A stretch of DNA of 64,000 nt. It comes from Sphingobacterium allocomposti (GTDB lineage Bacteria > Bacteroidota > Bacteroidia > Sphingobacteriales > Sphingobacteriaceae). Both the position numbers and the translations under genes were made by a program. The stretch lies in contig NZ_VNHX01000022.1 in NCBI RefSeq assembly GCF_008124885.1, positions 21,662 to 85,661 on the forward strand. The letters run 5' to 3'. Positions 16,749 through 26,300 of the stretch are shown here, piece by piece. A model generated the notes under the pieces. The model did no database searches, was not told the DNA's origin, and saw only the letters and a list, made by a program, of their open reading frames with translations. How positions within the stretch are numbered: position 1 is the stretch's first letter; every line of letters starts with the position of its first letter.

Positions 16749-18698
16749 CTATTCCCTAAGCGATTCAGGAACTTCAGCGGCTTGCCTGTCGAGCTGACTA
16801 AATACCGAATTTTGGGATACAAATTCAGGGACGATCTCCTTTAATTTACGGACCGCCTCCAGATCACTGTCTATACCTGTAAAATCGCCGTGTTCAACAT
16901 GTGCGCACAGCGCTTCTATTAACAGACGTTTCTCCAGCAGATCTTCCGTACATACCTTTGCGATCATAATTTTGGGGTGATGCGTCTTCATTGTATTCTC
17001 GTTGTTTGCCAACAGCTCCTCATAGATCTTCTCTCCCGGACGCAGGCCGACGATTTGAATGTCAATATCCTGCGGATACCGGTATCCTTTAAGTTTGATC
17101 ATGCGCTTGGCGAGATCGATAATCTTTACGGATTTCCCCATGTCGAATACAAATATTTCCCCGCCATTCCCCATGGTTCCGGCCTCCAGCACCAACTGGC
17201 AGGCCTCCGGAATTGTCATAAAATAGCGTGTTATATCGGGATGCGTCAGCGTCAACGGTCCGCCGCGCTCCATCTGTTTTTCAAACAGAGGGATGACCGA
17301 CCCGTTCGATCCGAGCACATTGCCAAACCGGGTAATAATAAAATTGGTCTCGCTGCGGGCATTGCAGGAATTGATGTAGATTTCCGCGGCGCGCTTTGAG
17401 GCGCCCATCACGTTGGTTGGATTAACAGCCTTGTCCGTTGAAATCATTACAAATTTATACGCCTTAAATGCTGACGCCAAATCGGCCATGATCCGGCTTC
17501 CATATACGTTTGTCCAAATAGCCTCGTAGGGGTTGTCCTCCATTAAGGGCACGTGTTTGTAGGCTGCAGCGTGGAAGATAACGTCCGGCCGATATTTCTC
17601 AAACAGCCGGTGCATAAACGCCCTGTCCCGCACATCGCCAACGACGAAATAGGCTTCAGAAGGATTCGACAGATGTATAGTCTGTTGTACGTCATACAAC
17701 GGAGACTCCGCCTGATCCAGCAGAACCAATTTTCCGTAAGGAAGGCTTGCGATCTGTCTCGCCAGCTCGCTGCCGATAGAACCTGCTGCTCCCGTTACAA
17801 GTATTGTCCGACCTTTCATCTCACTTTCGACGACCGGATTATCCAGTTTGATAGGCTTTCTTCCCAGTAAATCTTCAATACGTAGCTTGCGGATCTGCCG
17901 CTTGACCCCACCATTTAATAACGAACGGCCGGGCTGCATAATTTTCAGCTCCAGATTTAACTGCTGAAAATGGTCAGTAACCCTGGACAATCGTTCCGGG
18001 TCGTTGTTTTCAACAGCAATAACAACTTCTTCTATATCATGTTTGTGAACGAAGTTCTCGTCTATGTCTGCAATATGGATAATCCGTATTCCTCGGGAGT
18101 TTTTCCCTACCCTATTTGCCTTATCTTCAACAAAAGCGACCACTTTATTTTTTGCACGGATGTCGTCCTGAAGCATGGCATACGCGACCAATCCGGGACG
18201 TGAAGCTCCAAAGATGAGCACATGTTTGCTTTTACGTTTGGTAAAGAACAACATCTCGTAGATTTGCCGATATGCCACGCGTGCAGCCACCAGCATGACC
18301 ATCGTGAAAAAGCCATGCGTAAAAATCAGCGCATAAGAAAGGCGAAGGTAATCACTCCATGCCGACTCCGTGGGAATATACGCACGGATCGCGAGTGTAA
18401 TACCAAAGAGTACCATACACGCCAGCCATACGGTTTTAAAAATCCGGATAGCTTCGCTAAGCCCGGTATGGCGGACGATGTCCCGATATGTTTTCATCCA
18501 TAAAAAGGCCGCAAGATAAACCCCCACGATCAAAAAGTTCTTTTTTATCATCAGCTCGACGTCGAACACGCCGCGAAAGCTGTTTACTATGAAATGTGAG
18601 GCCAAATAACAACCGAATACGATGATCAGGTCGATCATCAAGATCACCCAGCGGGGATTGTCTTTTCTTAATTTTCTTTTCAGTAAACTTAAATCCAT
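16749..18698 (-). CDS. Membrane-bound nucleotide-sugar 4,6-dehydratase (FlaA1/WbpM/CapD family)
   Basis: 649 residues. About four membrane helices within the first 140 residues, a CoA-binding-like/Rossmann domain around 145-290 (VLIFGASRPGLVAYAML), then the extended SDR domain with GAAGSIGSELARQI near 300 and STDKAVNPTNVMGASK near 433. The Met in place of the usual Tyr (MxxxK) is characteristic of the large inner-membrane dehydratases such as WbpM. They convert UDP-GlcNAc to the 4-keto-6-deoxy sugar, a precursor of bacillosamine- or QuiNAc-type residues. It is a monocistronic gene 12 kb from the main capsule cluster, but a contribution to the same polysaccharide or to protein glycosylation is plausible. 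Confidence 0.92.
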   Translation of the reverse strand: MDLSLLKRKLRKDNPRWVILMIDLIIVFGCYLASHFIVNSFRGVFDVELMIKKNFLIVGVYLAAFLWMKTYRDIVRHTGLSEAIRIFKTVWLACMVLFGITLAIRAYIPTESAWSDYLRLSYALIFTHGFFTMVMLVAARVAYRQIYEMLFFTKRKSKHVLIFGASRPGLVAYAMLQDDIRAKNKVVAFVEDKANRVGKNSRGIRIIHIADIDENFVHKHDIEEVVIAVENNDPERLSRVTDHFQQLNLELKIMQPGRSLLNGGVKRQIRKLRIEDLLGRKPIKLDNPVVESEMKGRTILVTGAAGSIGSELARQIASLPYGKLVLLDQAESPLYDVQQTIHLSNPSEAYFVVGDVRDRAFMHRLFEKYRPDVIFHAAAYKHVPLMEDNPYEAIWTNVYGSRIMADLASAFKAYKFVMISTDKAVNPTNVMGASKRAAEIYINSCNARSETNFIITRFGNVLGSNGSVIPLFEKQMERGGPLTLTHPDITRYFMTIPEACQLVLEAGTMGNGGEIFVFDMGKSVKIIDLAKRMIKLKGYRYPQDIDIQIVGLRPGEKIYEELLANNENTMKTHHPKIMIAKVCTEDLLEKRLLIEALCAHVEHGDFTGIDSDLEAVRKLKEIVPEFVSQNSVFSQLDRQAAEVPESLRE

Positions 18699-19077
18699 TC
18701 TCGGACAACTTTTATAGCTTCAGAAGCTTCAAAACTTCTGCTGCGAATATATGCATTATCCACTGAGCAACTATCCTGCCACGCGTTGTTAGAATATATG
18801 GTCAGCGCGTGAACACGGGAATAATAATAGACAGCTTTCTCTTTGTACCCCGGCCGTTCGGCTGTAAATAACTGACTAAAAATGAATTCGAAGCACGAAG
18901 TCCTTCAGCGGCTCGAAGGACAGCATATTCTACAGAAACAAAATAGTTCGTTATATTCGACGGACGGAAAGATTGGTGGCTCCGTCGTCTTATTTAAAGA
19001 GGACAGAAATGTATCATTTTAGATACACATTGTCCTAAAAGACCTTCGTCAAACACGGATGTGTTTCACCGGCAACT

Positions 19078-19197
19078 TCAGGAGAACTGCTGAAGGGTAT
19101 AGAGCTGTAACACCACGATGACTGCAAATAGGATTACCATCCAAAATGCGCGCTCCGCAAAAGGAGCGCGGAGATATTTGTCTCTAAGTCTATTCAT
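19078..19197 (-). CDS. Small membrane protein of 39 residues, function unknown
   Basis: ATG at 19195-19197, stop TGA at 19078-19080. The product starts MNRLRDKYLRAPFAERAFW and continues into one hydrophobic helix (about 18-34, WMVILFAVIVVLQLYTL). A purine-rich GGAGGAAGAGG lies 4-15 nt before the start, a good Shine-Dalgarno for this phylum. The N-terminal part is basic, so the N-terminus probably stays in the cytoplasm. The coding DNA contains an inverted repeat CGCGCTCC / GGAGCGCG (19149-19170). Located between the dehydratase and a candidate small RNA. I do not recognise a family. Confidence 0.5.
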   Translation of the reverse strand: MNRLRDKYLRAPFAERAFWMVILFAVIVVLQLYTLQQFS

Positions 19198-19388
19198 TTT
19201 CCTCTTCCTCCGTAGTTCCAGTTTCTATTGAATATTAATTCATCGAATTCTGACTCGGTTACTCAATAAGCGTGCCGAATATTCTTTTTCTGTCAATAAA
19301 ACATGAATTAAAAGCTAGGGATTCCAAAATGGAAATCACTTGATCGTTCGCTACTCTTTGTAAAAGGTTTGTCACAATACTAAAACGG

Positions 19389-19420
19389 TTTTGCAAATCG
19401 GAGAACAGTGTTTATATTTG
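19389..19420 (+). promoter_or_regulatory. Near-consensus promoter of small RNA III
   Basis: TTTTG (19389-19393), a 19-bp spacer and TATATTTG (19413-19420): an excellent match to the Bacteroidota TTTG/TAnnTTTG promoter. No plus-strand coding frame starts nearby; the next plus-strand gene begins at 19831, beyond a terminator. Confidence 0.7.
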
Positions 19421-19421
19421 T

Positions 19422-19491
19422 GGTATCATAATTTAGGTTTATAATTGGTTAGCTAAAGGTTTTCATTCTCCCCGTTTGAAAACCTTTTTTT
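19422..19491 (+). ncRNA. Candidate small RNA, family member III
   Basis: Transcript predicted from about 19427 to 19491: CATAATTTAGGTTTATAATT, GGTTAGCTAAAGG, then a perfect 11-bp terminator stem AAAGGTTTTCA (19455-19465) / TGAAAACCTTT (19477-19487), loop containing CTCCCCG and seven Ts. It has its own near-perfect promoter. Members I and II share the 5' core and the loop. The 5' part is complementary to sequences of the type CAATTATAAACCTAAATTATG, which look like Bacteroidota ribosome-binding regions. Confidence 0.55.
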
Positions 19492-19492
19492 A

Positions 19493-19745
19493 TTAGCGAA
19501 TAGCAGATGGCTACAAGCTAATGTCGTAAAGTCGTTGATTTGTAAAGTCGTTAAGTGGGCTAATGGCGGATGTCCATAAGTTATCAGCCAACAGCTATTA
19601 GCTAAAAGACGTAAATTCGTAAAGGTCTGAACTCCTACGATGAACCGCAAAAAAACGTCGTTGCGAGGAGGAGGGACGACAATGAAGCAATCTAATCCCT
19701 AATTTCTGACTTGTCATCTAACTTCCAACTTCTCGCCCTCCGTTT
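19493..19745 (-). repeat. Intergenic mosaic of repeated modules, inverted orientation
   Basis: Reads as the reverse complement of modules seen elsewhere: TAGCAGATGGCTACAAGCTA, TCGTAAAGTCGTTGATTTG, GTTGCGAGGAGGAGGGACGA, GAAGCAATCTAATCCC. It begins directly after the small-RNA terminator. Confidence 0.65.
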
Positions 19746-19830
19746 TCCGGCTCCCAATCTGTGAAATATTTGCGCGAAAAAGCCATTTTTAGAAATAATA
19801 GTTTACCTTTATAATTACAACTAGGATTTC

Positions 19831-20943
19831 ATGGAAAACACGGCGGAAACGCTTCTTACGATTTTGTCCCATTCCTCCGAAGCAACGGCCGTTTACGATT
19901 CGCCGGAACTTCATATTGCCTTCGTTAACCAAGCCATGCTGGATATTTGGGGGCGCAAGATGGATATTATCGGCAGAACTTTTGGCGACGTGTTTCCCGA
20001 TTTTACCGCGCAGGGCTTCACGGATCTGCTGCTCGATGTGTGGCAGACGGGAAAAACCTATCGTGCCACGGAACACCCAGCCGATATCACGATCGATGGC
20101 ATCACGGAGACCCGCTATTTCGATTTCGAATACAAAGGTATACTGGATGAGGACGGAAAGACAATCGCCATTCTCCATACTGCCTCCGATGTATCCAGCC
20201 GGATGTCTGCCTGGCATATTATCGAAGAACAAGATGCGCTCATTTCGTTCAACAACGAACTGGAAGTCCTCACACAAACGTTGTCGCACGATTTAAAAAA
20301 TCCGCTGTCGATCGTCAAGATGGCCGCCCAATTTATGCGCGCAAAAGAACATCAGGAGCAAAACGATAAAAATAATTGGTGCGACACAATCCTGAACGCA
20401 GCTTCCAATATGGAAAATATCATCGAGCATACCGTTCAGTTAAACCGCGCCCGGCTTTACGGATTCAGTTCTACGCCGACACCTATGGAGCAGATCCTCC
20501 GGTCGGTTTGCAAAGAGAGTCAAAAGTTACACGGAAGTGCATCCTGCATTTTTGAGCTGGACACAGTTCTGCCCCTGCCAGGAGAGAAAAGCATATTGTA
20601 CCAAATCTTCCTGAACGTTATCAGCAATGCGGTCAAATTTTCTTCACAGGCTCCGCAACCACGTGTCATCATATCGAGCACTTCCATCGACGATCAGATC
20701 GTTTATACAGTTAAAGACAACGGCATAGGTATTCCTTCGGGCGATCTGCCGAACATATTTACGATGTTCAGCCGCGGGTCGAACGCGACGGGGTATACAG
20801 GCGCCGGTGTCGGCCTCTGTTTGGTTAAAAGGATTATCAATCGGTTAGCGGGGGATATAACGGTAGAAAGCACAGTAGGCTCAGGCACCACGGTCCTGTT
20901 ATCCTTTCCGGCGAAGAAGGACGGAAAGCCCTCCAACTCCTGA
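19831..20943 (+). CDS. PAS-domain sensor histidine kinase, cytoplasmic
   Basis: 370 residues with no membrane helix or signal peptide. PAS domain about 10-130 (AVYDSPELHIAFVNQAMLDIWG, a PAS_4-like opening), then HisKA with H153 (LSHDLKNPLS), and HATPase (N box NVISNAVKFS, G1 VKDNGIGIPSGD, G2 GYTGAGVGLCLVKRI) to residue ~362. It would sense an internal or diffusible signal and phosphorylate a response regulator; none is adjacent, so its partner is unknown. AGGA lies 5 bases before the ATG. A weak -7-like TACCTTTA lies at 19804-19811. Isolated between repeat-rich spacers. Confidence 0.88.
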   Translation: MENTAETLLTILSHSSEATAVYDSPELHIAFVNQAMLDIWGRKMDIIGRTFGDVFPDFTAQGFTDLLLDVWQTGKTYRATEHPADITIDGITETRYFDFEYKGILDEDGKTIAILHTASDVSSRMSAWHIIEEQDALISFNNELEVLTQTLSHDLKNPLSIVKMAAQFMRAKEHQEQNDKNNWCDTILNAASNMENIIEHTVQLNRARLYGFSSTPTPMEQILRSVCKESQKLHGSASCIFELDTVLPLPGEKSILYQIFLNVISNAVKFSSQAPQPRVIISSTSIDDQIVYTVKDNGIGIPSGDLPNIFTMFSRGSNATGYTGAGVGLCLVKRIINRLAGDITVESTVGSGTTVLLSFPAKKDGKPSNS

Positions 20944-21039
20944 CCACCACGCTGTAACGGCGTGAGAACGCGTAAAGTCGTTACGTGAAGCTAATGGCGG
21001 ATAGCAGATGGCTGTTGGCTAATGGCCGTAAAAGCAACA

Positions 21040-21108
21040 ATTGACCTCGTAGAGGTCATATTTCAATAGAAAACCGTGTACCCAATTACACGACCCTGAC
21101 AGGGTCGA
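21040..21108 (-). repeat. 69-bp double-hairpin element, copy 4
   Basis: Inverted relative to copies 1-3. GACCTC-gta-GAGGTC hairpin, TTTCAATAGAAAA, GTGTACCCAATTACAC, CGACCCTGACAGGGTCG. Confidence 0.8.
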
Positions 21109-21215
21109 ATATATTCGTGACTGGGGGAGTCGTAAAGTCGTACATTTGTAAAGTCGTTACGTGAAGCTAATGGCGGATAGCAGATGGCTGTTGGCTAACG
21201 GCCGTAAAAGCAACA

Positions 21216-21276
21216 ATTGACCTCATAGAGGTCATATTTCAATAGAAAACCGTGTACCCAATTACACGACCCTGAC
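21216..21276 (-). repeat. 69-bp double-hairpin element, copy 5, truncated
   Basis: Same sequence as copy 4 with one change in the loop (ATA for GTA, stem kept), but it ends within CGACCCTGAC, losing the distal arm of the second hairpin. Confidence 0.75.
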
Positions 21277-21404
21277 CAGCCATTTTAAAAAAATAAAAGA
21301 AGACAAGCGTAAGCCCATAGATCGTCTTTAAGCAGGCTAATCCGGTGATTTTAATTGATGACATTTATATGTCACTTGAAAACATAAAAACTCGCAACTT
21401 TGCC

Positions 21405-21415
21405 TAACATTGTTA
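21405..21415. promoter_or_regulatory. TetR-family operator candidate O1
   Basis: TAACATTGTTA, an 11-bp palindrome, extends to TAACATTGTTAAATGATTT and lies 22 bp before the GTG of the TetR gene. Closely similar to O3 at 22182 and, less so, O2 at 22074. Confidence 0.5.
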
Positions 21416-21437
21416 AATGATTTTATAGAATTAGATC

Positions 21438-22037
21438 GTGGGCAGTAAGGAACGCATTCAACGGCTTAAAGAGGAGAATAGAATTAACATTCTCGAAGCT
21501 TCCCTTCAGATAGTGAAAGAAGAGGGGTGGCAGGCATTGAGTATGCGTAAAATTGCAGATATCATCGAATACACCGCACCAATGATCTATGAATATTTCG
21601 CCAACAAGGAGGCTATTCTCAATGAGTTGGCCAAACAGGGGCATACGCTACTTGCCAGACGCGTGCAGGAGGCAAAGTCCATGGAAAGTACGCCGGAGAA
21701 GCAGCTCGAAGCTATGTGGTTTAGCTATTGGCGGTTTGCGTTTGAAGAGCGGGAACTTTATCAGCTGATGTTTGGCGTAGGAACGGCCTGTTGCGGCGGC
21801 GACAAATCCGAAAAGGGGAAACCCTCGTTCGGCGACATGATTGCAGATGTAATCCGCGAAGTCATGGCTCCCCAAAAGCCATCCGAAGACCTTATATGTA
21901 GAAAATACTTCACCTACTGGTCGGTAATCCATGGCCTGATATCGATCAATCTCGTCGATAAGGGAGTGGGAGACGTAACTAATCAGGAAGTACTTAGGGA
22001 CGCCATTCAAGGAATCACCCGATCGTTAACAGACTAA
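21438..22037 (+). CDS. TetR-family transcriptional regulator of the adjacent efflux operon
   Basis: 199 residues, GTG start. N-terminal helix-turn-helix about 33-62 (ALSMRKIADIIEYTAPMIYEYFANKEAIL), followed by an all-helical ligand domain with the C-terminal WHG-like part (FAFEERELYQLMFG, WSVIHGLISINL). TetR proteins repress until a small ligand, often an efflux substrate, binds. The gene lies 100 bp upstream of an RND operon in the same direction, and copies of one palindrome sit before both genes, so autoregulation and control of the pump are likely (inference). Adjacent cysteines (ACCGG, about 116) lie in the ligand domain. Confidence 0.92.
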   Translation: MGSKERIQRLKEENRINILEASLQIVKEEGWQALSMRKIADIIEYTAPMIYEYFANKEAILNELAKQGHTLLARRVQEAKSMESTPEKQLEAMWFSYWRFAFEERELYQLMFGVGTACCGGDKSEKGKPSFGDMIADVIREVMAPQKPSEDLICRKYFTYWSVIHGLISINLVDKGVGDVTNQEVLRDAIQGITRSLTD

Positions 22038-22073
22038 ATTTTTTTGGCCGATTTAATACACTGTAAGATTTTT

Positions 22074-22084
22074 TAACACCGTTA
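22074..22084. promoter_or_regulatory. TetR-family operator candidate O2
   Basis: TAACACCGTTA followed by GATAATTC; matches O1/O3 at 9 of 11 core positions. Lies 54 bp before the first efflux gene, next to a possible promoter (TTTTTTG near 22032 and TAAGATTT). Confidence 0.4.
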
Positions 22085-22137
22085 GATAATTCAAGAACAA
22101 CATAAACAAACATCCACTACCAAAGTTAATATATCAT

Positions 22138-23319
22138 ATGAAAAAAATGCAATCCGGAGCAGGTCTTATTCGCCCGATACTTAACACTGTTAAATCATTT
22201 AATTACGTAAAAATTCTTTTTGTAGTCGGCTCCATATGGTGGTATGGTTGCACGACGGGAGCGGGAACGCCGGTCACCGCCGTCCCGCCGAGTCTTCCGG
22301 TCGTCACCGTGGAGAGCCGTGACGAGACCATCTACCAGGAATACCCCGCTTCCATCGAAGGCGTCGCGGATATCGAAATCCGCCCGCAGGTGGAAGGCCT
22401 TTTGGAACGTATCTATGTCGACGAGGGAGCCAAAGTGCAAAAGGGGCAGTTACTTTTTAAGATTAATGACCGCCCCTATCAGGAACAGCTCAATCAGGCG
22501 CGGGCAAATCTTCAGGCCGCTAAAGCCGCGCTGGAAAATGCCGAGCTCGAAGTGGAGAAAAAAACGCGGCTGGTACAAAATAAGGTACTGACGGACTTCC
22601 AATTAAAGGCCGCAATAAGCGCCAGGGATATGGCTAAGGCTAACGTGGAACAGGCTAAATCGGCCGTAGAGACAGCGAAAATTAATGTCGGCTATACCGA
22701 AATCCGGGCGACCACAGCCGGATATATCGGAAGACTGATAAAGAAGCAAGGCAGTCTGGTTGGCCCGATGGATACACAGGCGCTCACCCATCTCTCCGAT
22801 ACGCGCCAACTACACGTGTATTTCTCGCTGGGCGAAAAGGATTTTGTGGTGTTTAAGAACAGCGTTGACGGAGAAAATCTGGAACAGAAGCTGGCGCGTA
22901 TACCGCCGGTATCCCTGATACTCTCCGACCAGAGCACCTTTGAGCACACTGGGCGGATCGATATGGTTGACGGGCAGTTTGATAAAAATACCGGCGCCAT
23001 TACTATCCGGGCAACCTTTCCGAATCCCGCTGGCATACTTAGGAATGGTAACACAGGCAGAATCCGCCTAGAAAAAAAGTATAGCAACGCGTTGTTGGTT
23101 CCCCAGGCGGCAACCATGGAAATGCAGGACAAGATCTTTGTCTATACCGTGGCAAAAGACAACACTGTAACTCAGCAAGCTATCACTGTCATCGGAAAAA
23201 GTGGAGAGAACTACCTCGTAGAAAAAGGAGTCAATCCGGGCGACCGCATCGTTTACAAAGGGTTCGACCTTCTACAGGAGGGACAGACCATCAAGCCCCA
23301 GCCGGCCTCAGAAAAATAG
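22138..23319 (+). CDS. RND efflux periplasmic adaptor (membrane fusion) lipoprotein, AcrA-like
   Basis: 393 residues. The hydrophobic leader ends in a lipobox-like WWYGC with C38, so the adaptor is probably anchored to the inner membrane. The lipoyl halves (IEIRPQVEGLLERIYVDEGAKVQKGQLLFKIN and TRATTAGYIGRLI-type) flank an alpha-helical hairpin (YQEQLNQARANLQAAKAALE), followed by beta-barrel and membrane-proximal domains ending GVNPGDRIVYKGFDLLQEGQ. It joins the inner-membrane pump to the outer-membrane channel encoded just downstream. Met4 is an alternative start. The operator candidate O3 (22182-22192) lies inside codons 15-19, which is unusual but common enough for repressors. First gene of the operon. 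Confidence 0.93.
   Translation: MKKMQSGAGLIRPILNTVKSFNYVKILFVVGSIWWYGCTTGAGTPVTAVPPSLPVVTVESRDETIYQEYPASIEGVADIEIRPQVEGLLERIYVDEGAKVQKGQLLFKINDRPYQEQLNQARANLQAAKAALENAELEVEKKTRLVQNKVLTDFQLKAAISARDMAKANVEQAKSAVETAKINVGYTEIRATTAGYIGRLIKKQGSLVGPMDTQALTHLSDTRQLHVYFSLGEKDFVVFKNSVDGENLEQKLARIPPVSLILSDQSTFEHTGRIDMVDGQFDKNTGAITIRATFPNPAGILRNGNTGRIRLEKKYSNALLVPQAATMEMQDKIFVYTVAKDNTVTQQAITVIGKSGENYLVEKGVNPGDRIVYKGFDLLQEGQTIKPQPASEK
22182..22192. promoter_or_regulatory. TetR-family operator candidate O3, inside the adaptor gene
   Basis: TAACACTGTTA, extending to TAACACTGTTAAATCATTT. It differs from O1 at two of 19 positions. Located 45 bp into the adaptor reading frame. Confidence 0.45.
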
Positions 23320-23362
23320 TTACACTTCTACTTATTAATCAACATAACATATTACGCAAGAC

Positions 23363-26300
23363 ATGTTCAAGACATTTATAGAACGGCCCGTCCTGGCGAC
23401 AGTTATCTCCATTCTGTTGGTGATTCTGGGCGTCATTGGTATACTGAAACTCCCCCTGCAGCAATTCCCCGATATAGCCCCCCCTGCTGTGCAGGTAACA
23501 GCTCTTTATCCGGGCGCTAACGCGGAGACGGTGCTCCGCGCCGTGGCACCTTCTTTGGAAGAGTCGATCAACGGTGTCGAAAATATGAGCTACATGAGCT
23601 CGACGGCCAGTAACGACGGTTCATTGATGATCACGGTCTACTTCAAATTGGGAACTGATCCGGATCAAGCCGCCGTCAACGTGCAGAACCGGGTAGCGCA
23701 GGCGACGAGCCAGCTCCCCGCAGAGGTCGTGCAGGCAGGCATCACGACAGCGAAACAACAGAACAGTTTGATCATGGTCGTTGATCTCTATACCGAGGAT
23801 GAAGACAAATATGACCAAACCTTTATTACCAACTATGCGCAAATCAATATTATACCGGAGCTAAAACGCATTCCCGGCGTCGGTCAGGCCATGGCCTTCG
23901 GCGGGAGCAAAGACTATTCCATGCGCGTATGGCTCGACCCGAACCAGATGGCTACCTACAAGCTCACTCCTGCCGACGTCATGGCGGCCATTCAGGATAA
24001 AAACGTCGAAGCAGCACCCGGAAAATTCGGAGAGAACAGCCAGGAAGCGTTTGAGTTCGTGATTAAGTATAAAGGGAAGCTCAATCAGCCGACAGACTAC
24101 GAAAATATCATTATTCGCTCCGATGCCGACGGTTCCGTCCTTCGGCTGAAAGATGTTGCCCGTGTCGAACTGGGCTCTTATACCTATGCCAGCCACACAC
24201 GTATCAACGGCAAAGTGGGACTTAATATTGGGATCATGCAATTGGCAGGTTCCAACGCAAACGAAATTCAGATCGCCATTCAGGAATTTATGGATAAGGC
24301 TTCGTTGAGCTTTCCGAAAGGCGTCAAGTACCTTGTTCTCTATAACACAAAAGATGCCCTAGACCAATCGATCGATCAGGTTAAGCACACATTGGTCGAA
24401 GCCTTCGTACTCGTGTTCCTGGTGGTGTTTTTATTTCTTCAGGACTTCCGGTCAACCTTAATTCCGGCGATCGCAGTACCCGTGGCCATCATTGGTACCT
24501 TTTTCTTCATGCAGCTGTTTGGCTTTTCCATCAACTTGCTTACCTTGTTTGCGTTGGTGCTGGCCATCGGTATAGTCGTCGACGACGCTATCGTTGTGGT
24601 CGAGGCGGTACATAGCAAGATGGAACACGACCATCTCCCCCCAAAGCTGGCAACAACGTCGGCGATGGGCGAGATCACAGGCGCCATCATTTCCATTACG
24701 CTGGTCATGTCGGCCGTGTTTCTCCCCATTGGTTTTATGGAGGGCTCAACAGGGGTATTCTATCGGCAATTCGCGTTCACATTGGCCATAGCAATTGTAA
24801 TTTCGGCCGTCAACGCGCTGACGCTCAGCCCGGCGCTCTGCGCTCTTTTTCTAAAACCCATGCACCATGGAAGCACACAGACGAAAAAGCTAAGCTTCAG
24901 GGAGAAGTTTTTTACTGGGTTCAACGTCAGCTTCGAGAAACTGACAAATAATTATCTTGGTAGCCTCCGCTTTTTAGTGCGCCGCAAATGGGTGGGGCTG
25001 TCGCTGCTTCTCCTGTTGGTAGCCGGCACGGTATTTATGGTCCGCAAAACGCCGACAGGCTTTATCCCTTCGGAAGATCAGGGGTTCATAGCGATCTCCC
25101 TATCCATGCCCGCAGGAGCGTCATTGGACAGAACTTCACTGGCACTGAAGGAAGCCGAAGAACAGCTTCAGCATGCCGATTTTACCCAGACGCTCAACGT
25201 GTTAGCGGGCTTTAATATTCTTACGCAATCGACGAGCCCCTCGGCCGGCGTCGCATTCATCCTTCTCAAGCCGCATGATCAACGTGGGGCGATTAAGGAC
25301 ATTAATGCCATTATGGAAGACGTAAATCAGCGGTTGTCCACGATAAAAGGCGCTAACTTCTTTGTTTTCACCTTCCCGACAGTCCCCGGCTTCAGCAATG
25401 TGGACGGTCTGGACATGGTGCTGCAGGACCGTACGGGCGGGCAGCTCAGCAAGTTCAGCACAGTTGGGCAGTCATTCATAGGAGAGTTGATGCAGCGCCC
25501 GGAAATTCTCATGGCTTTCACGACATTCAAAGCAGACTACCCTCAATATGAGCTTGAAGTGGACGACCTAAAAGCCGAGCAGCTCGGGGTGCGTACGCGG
25601 GACATCCTGCAGACGATACAGGCTTATTTTGGTAGCGCGCAGGCTTCCGACTTTAACCGGTTCGGTAAGTACTACCGGGTGATGGTCCAGGCTGATTTCA
25701 CCAATCGGGCGGAGCCCTCGGCCATGGATGGGATCTATGTAAAGAACCGACAAGGAGACATGGTGCCAATCAATACGCTGGTTCAGCTGACCAGGGTCTA
25801 CGGCCCTGAAACGGCCTCCCGATACAATCTATTTAACTCCATCGGCATCAACGCCATACCAAAGCCGGGATACAGCACCGGTGACGCCATACGGGCGGTA
25901 GAGGAAGTGGCCCGCCAACATCTGCCGACCGGATACACGTATGAATTCTCCGGGATGACCAAAGAAGAGCTTGTATCCGGAGGACAGTCGACCCTGATAT
26001 TTATATTGTGCCTTGTCTTCGTTTACTTTTTATTAGCTGCGCAGTATGAAAGCTATATCATCCCCTTAGCGGTGATCTTATCCATCCCGACAGGTGTATT
26101 TGGTGTATTTGCAGCGATAGGACTTACAGGCATATCAAACAATATATATGTGCAGGTTGCACTCGTCATGCTGATCGGCCTATTGGCAAAAAATGCAATT
26201 CTGATTGTGGAGTTTGCCGCGCAGGGGCGGAAACGGGGGCAGTCGATTGTTAAAGCAGCCCTCGACGCTGCAAAACTTCGGCTACGGCCAATTATTATGA

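Larger units (their letters stand above)
20970..21290 (-). repeat. Intergenic repeats with two inverted 69-bp elements, one truncated
   Basis: Two successive blocks TCGTAAAGTCG / GTGAAGCTAATGGCGGATAG / 69-bp element, about 175 bp apart and nearly identical, so the block is duplicated. The second element stops at 21276 and unrelated sequence follows. From 21300 to 21437 lie the TetR-gene promoter region and the operator-like palindrome TGACATTTATATGTCA (21359-21374). Confidence 0.7.

Noticed and set aside
18882..19022. 46-residue plus-strand frame (MNSKHEVLQRLEGQH...)
   Set aside because: No ribosome-binding site, no promoter box, no recognisable features; frames of this length occur by chance in such spacers.
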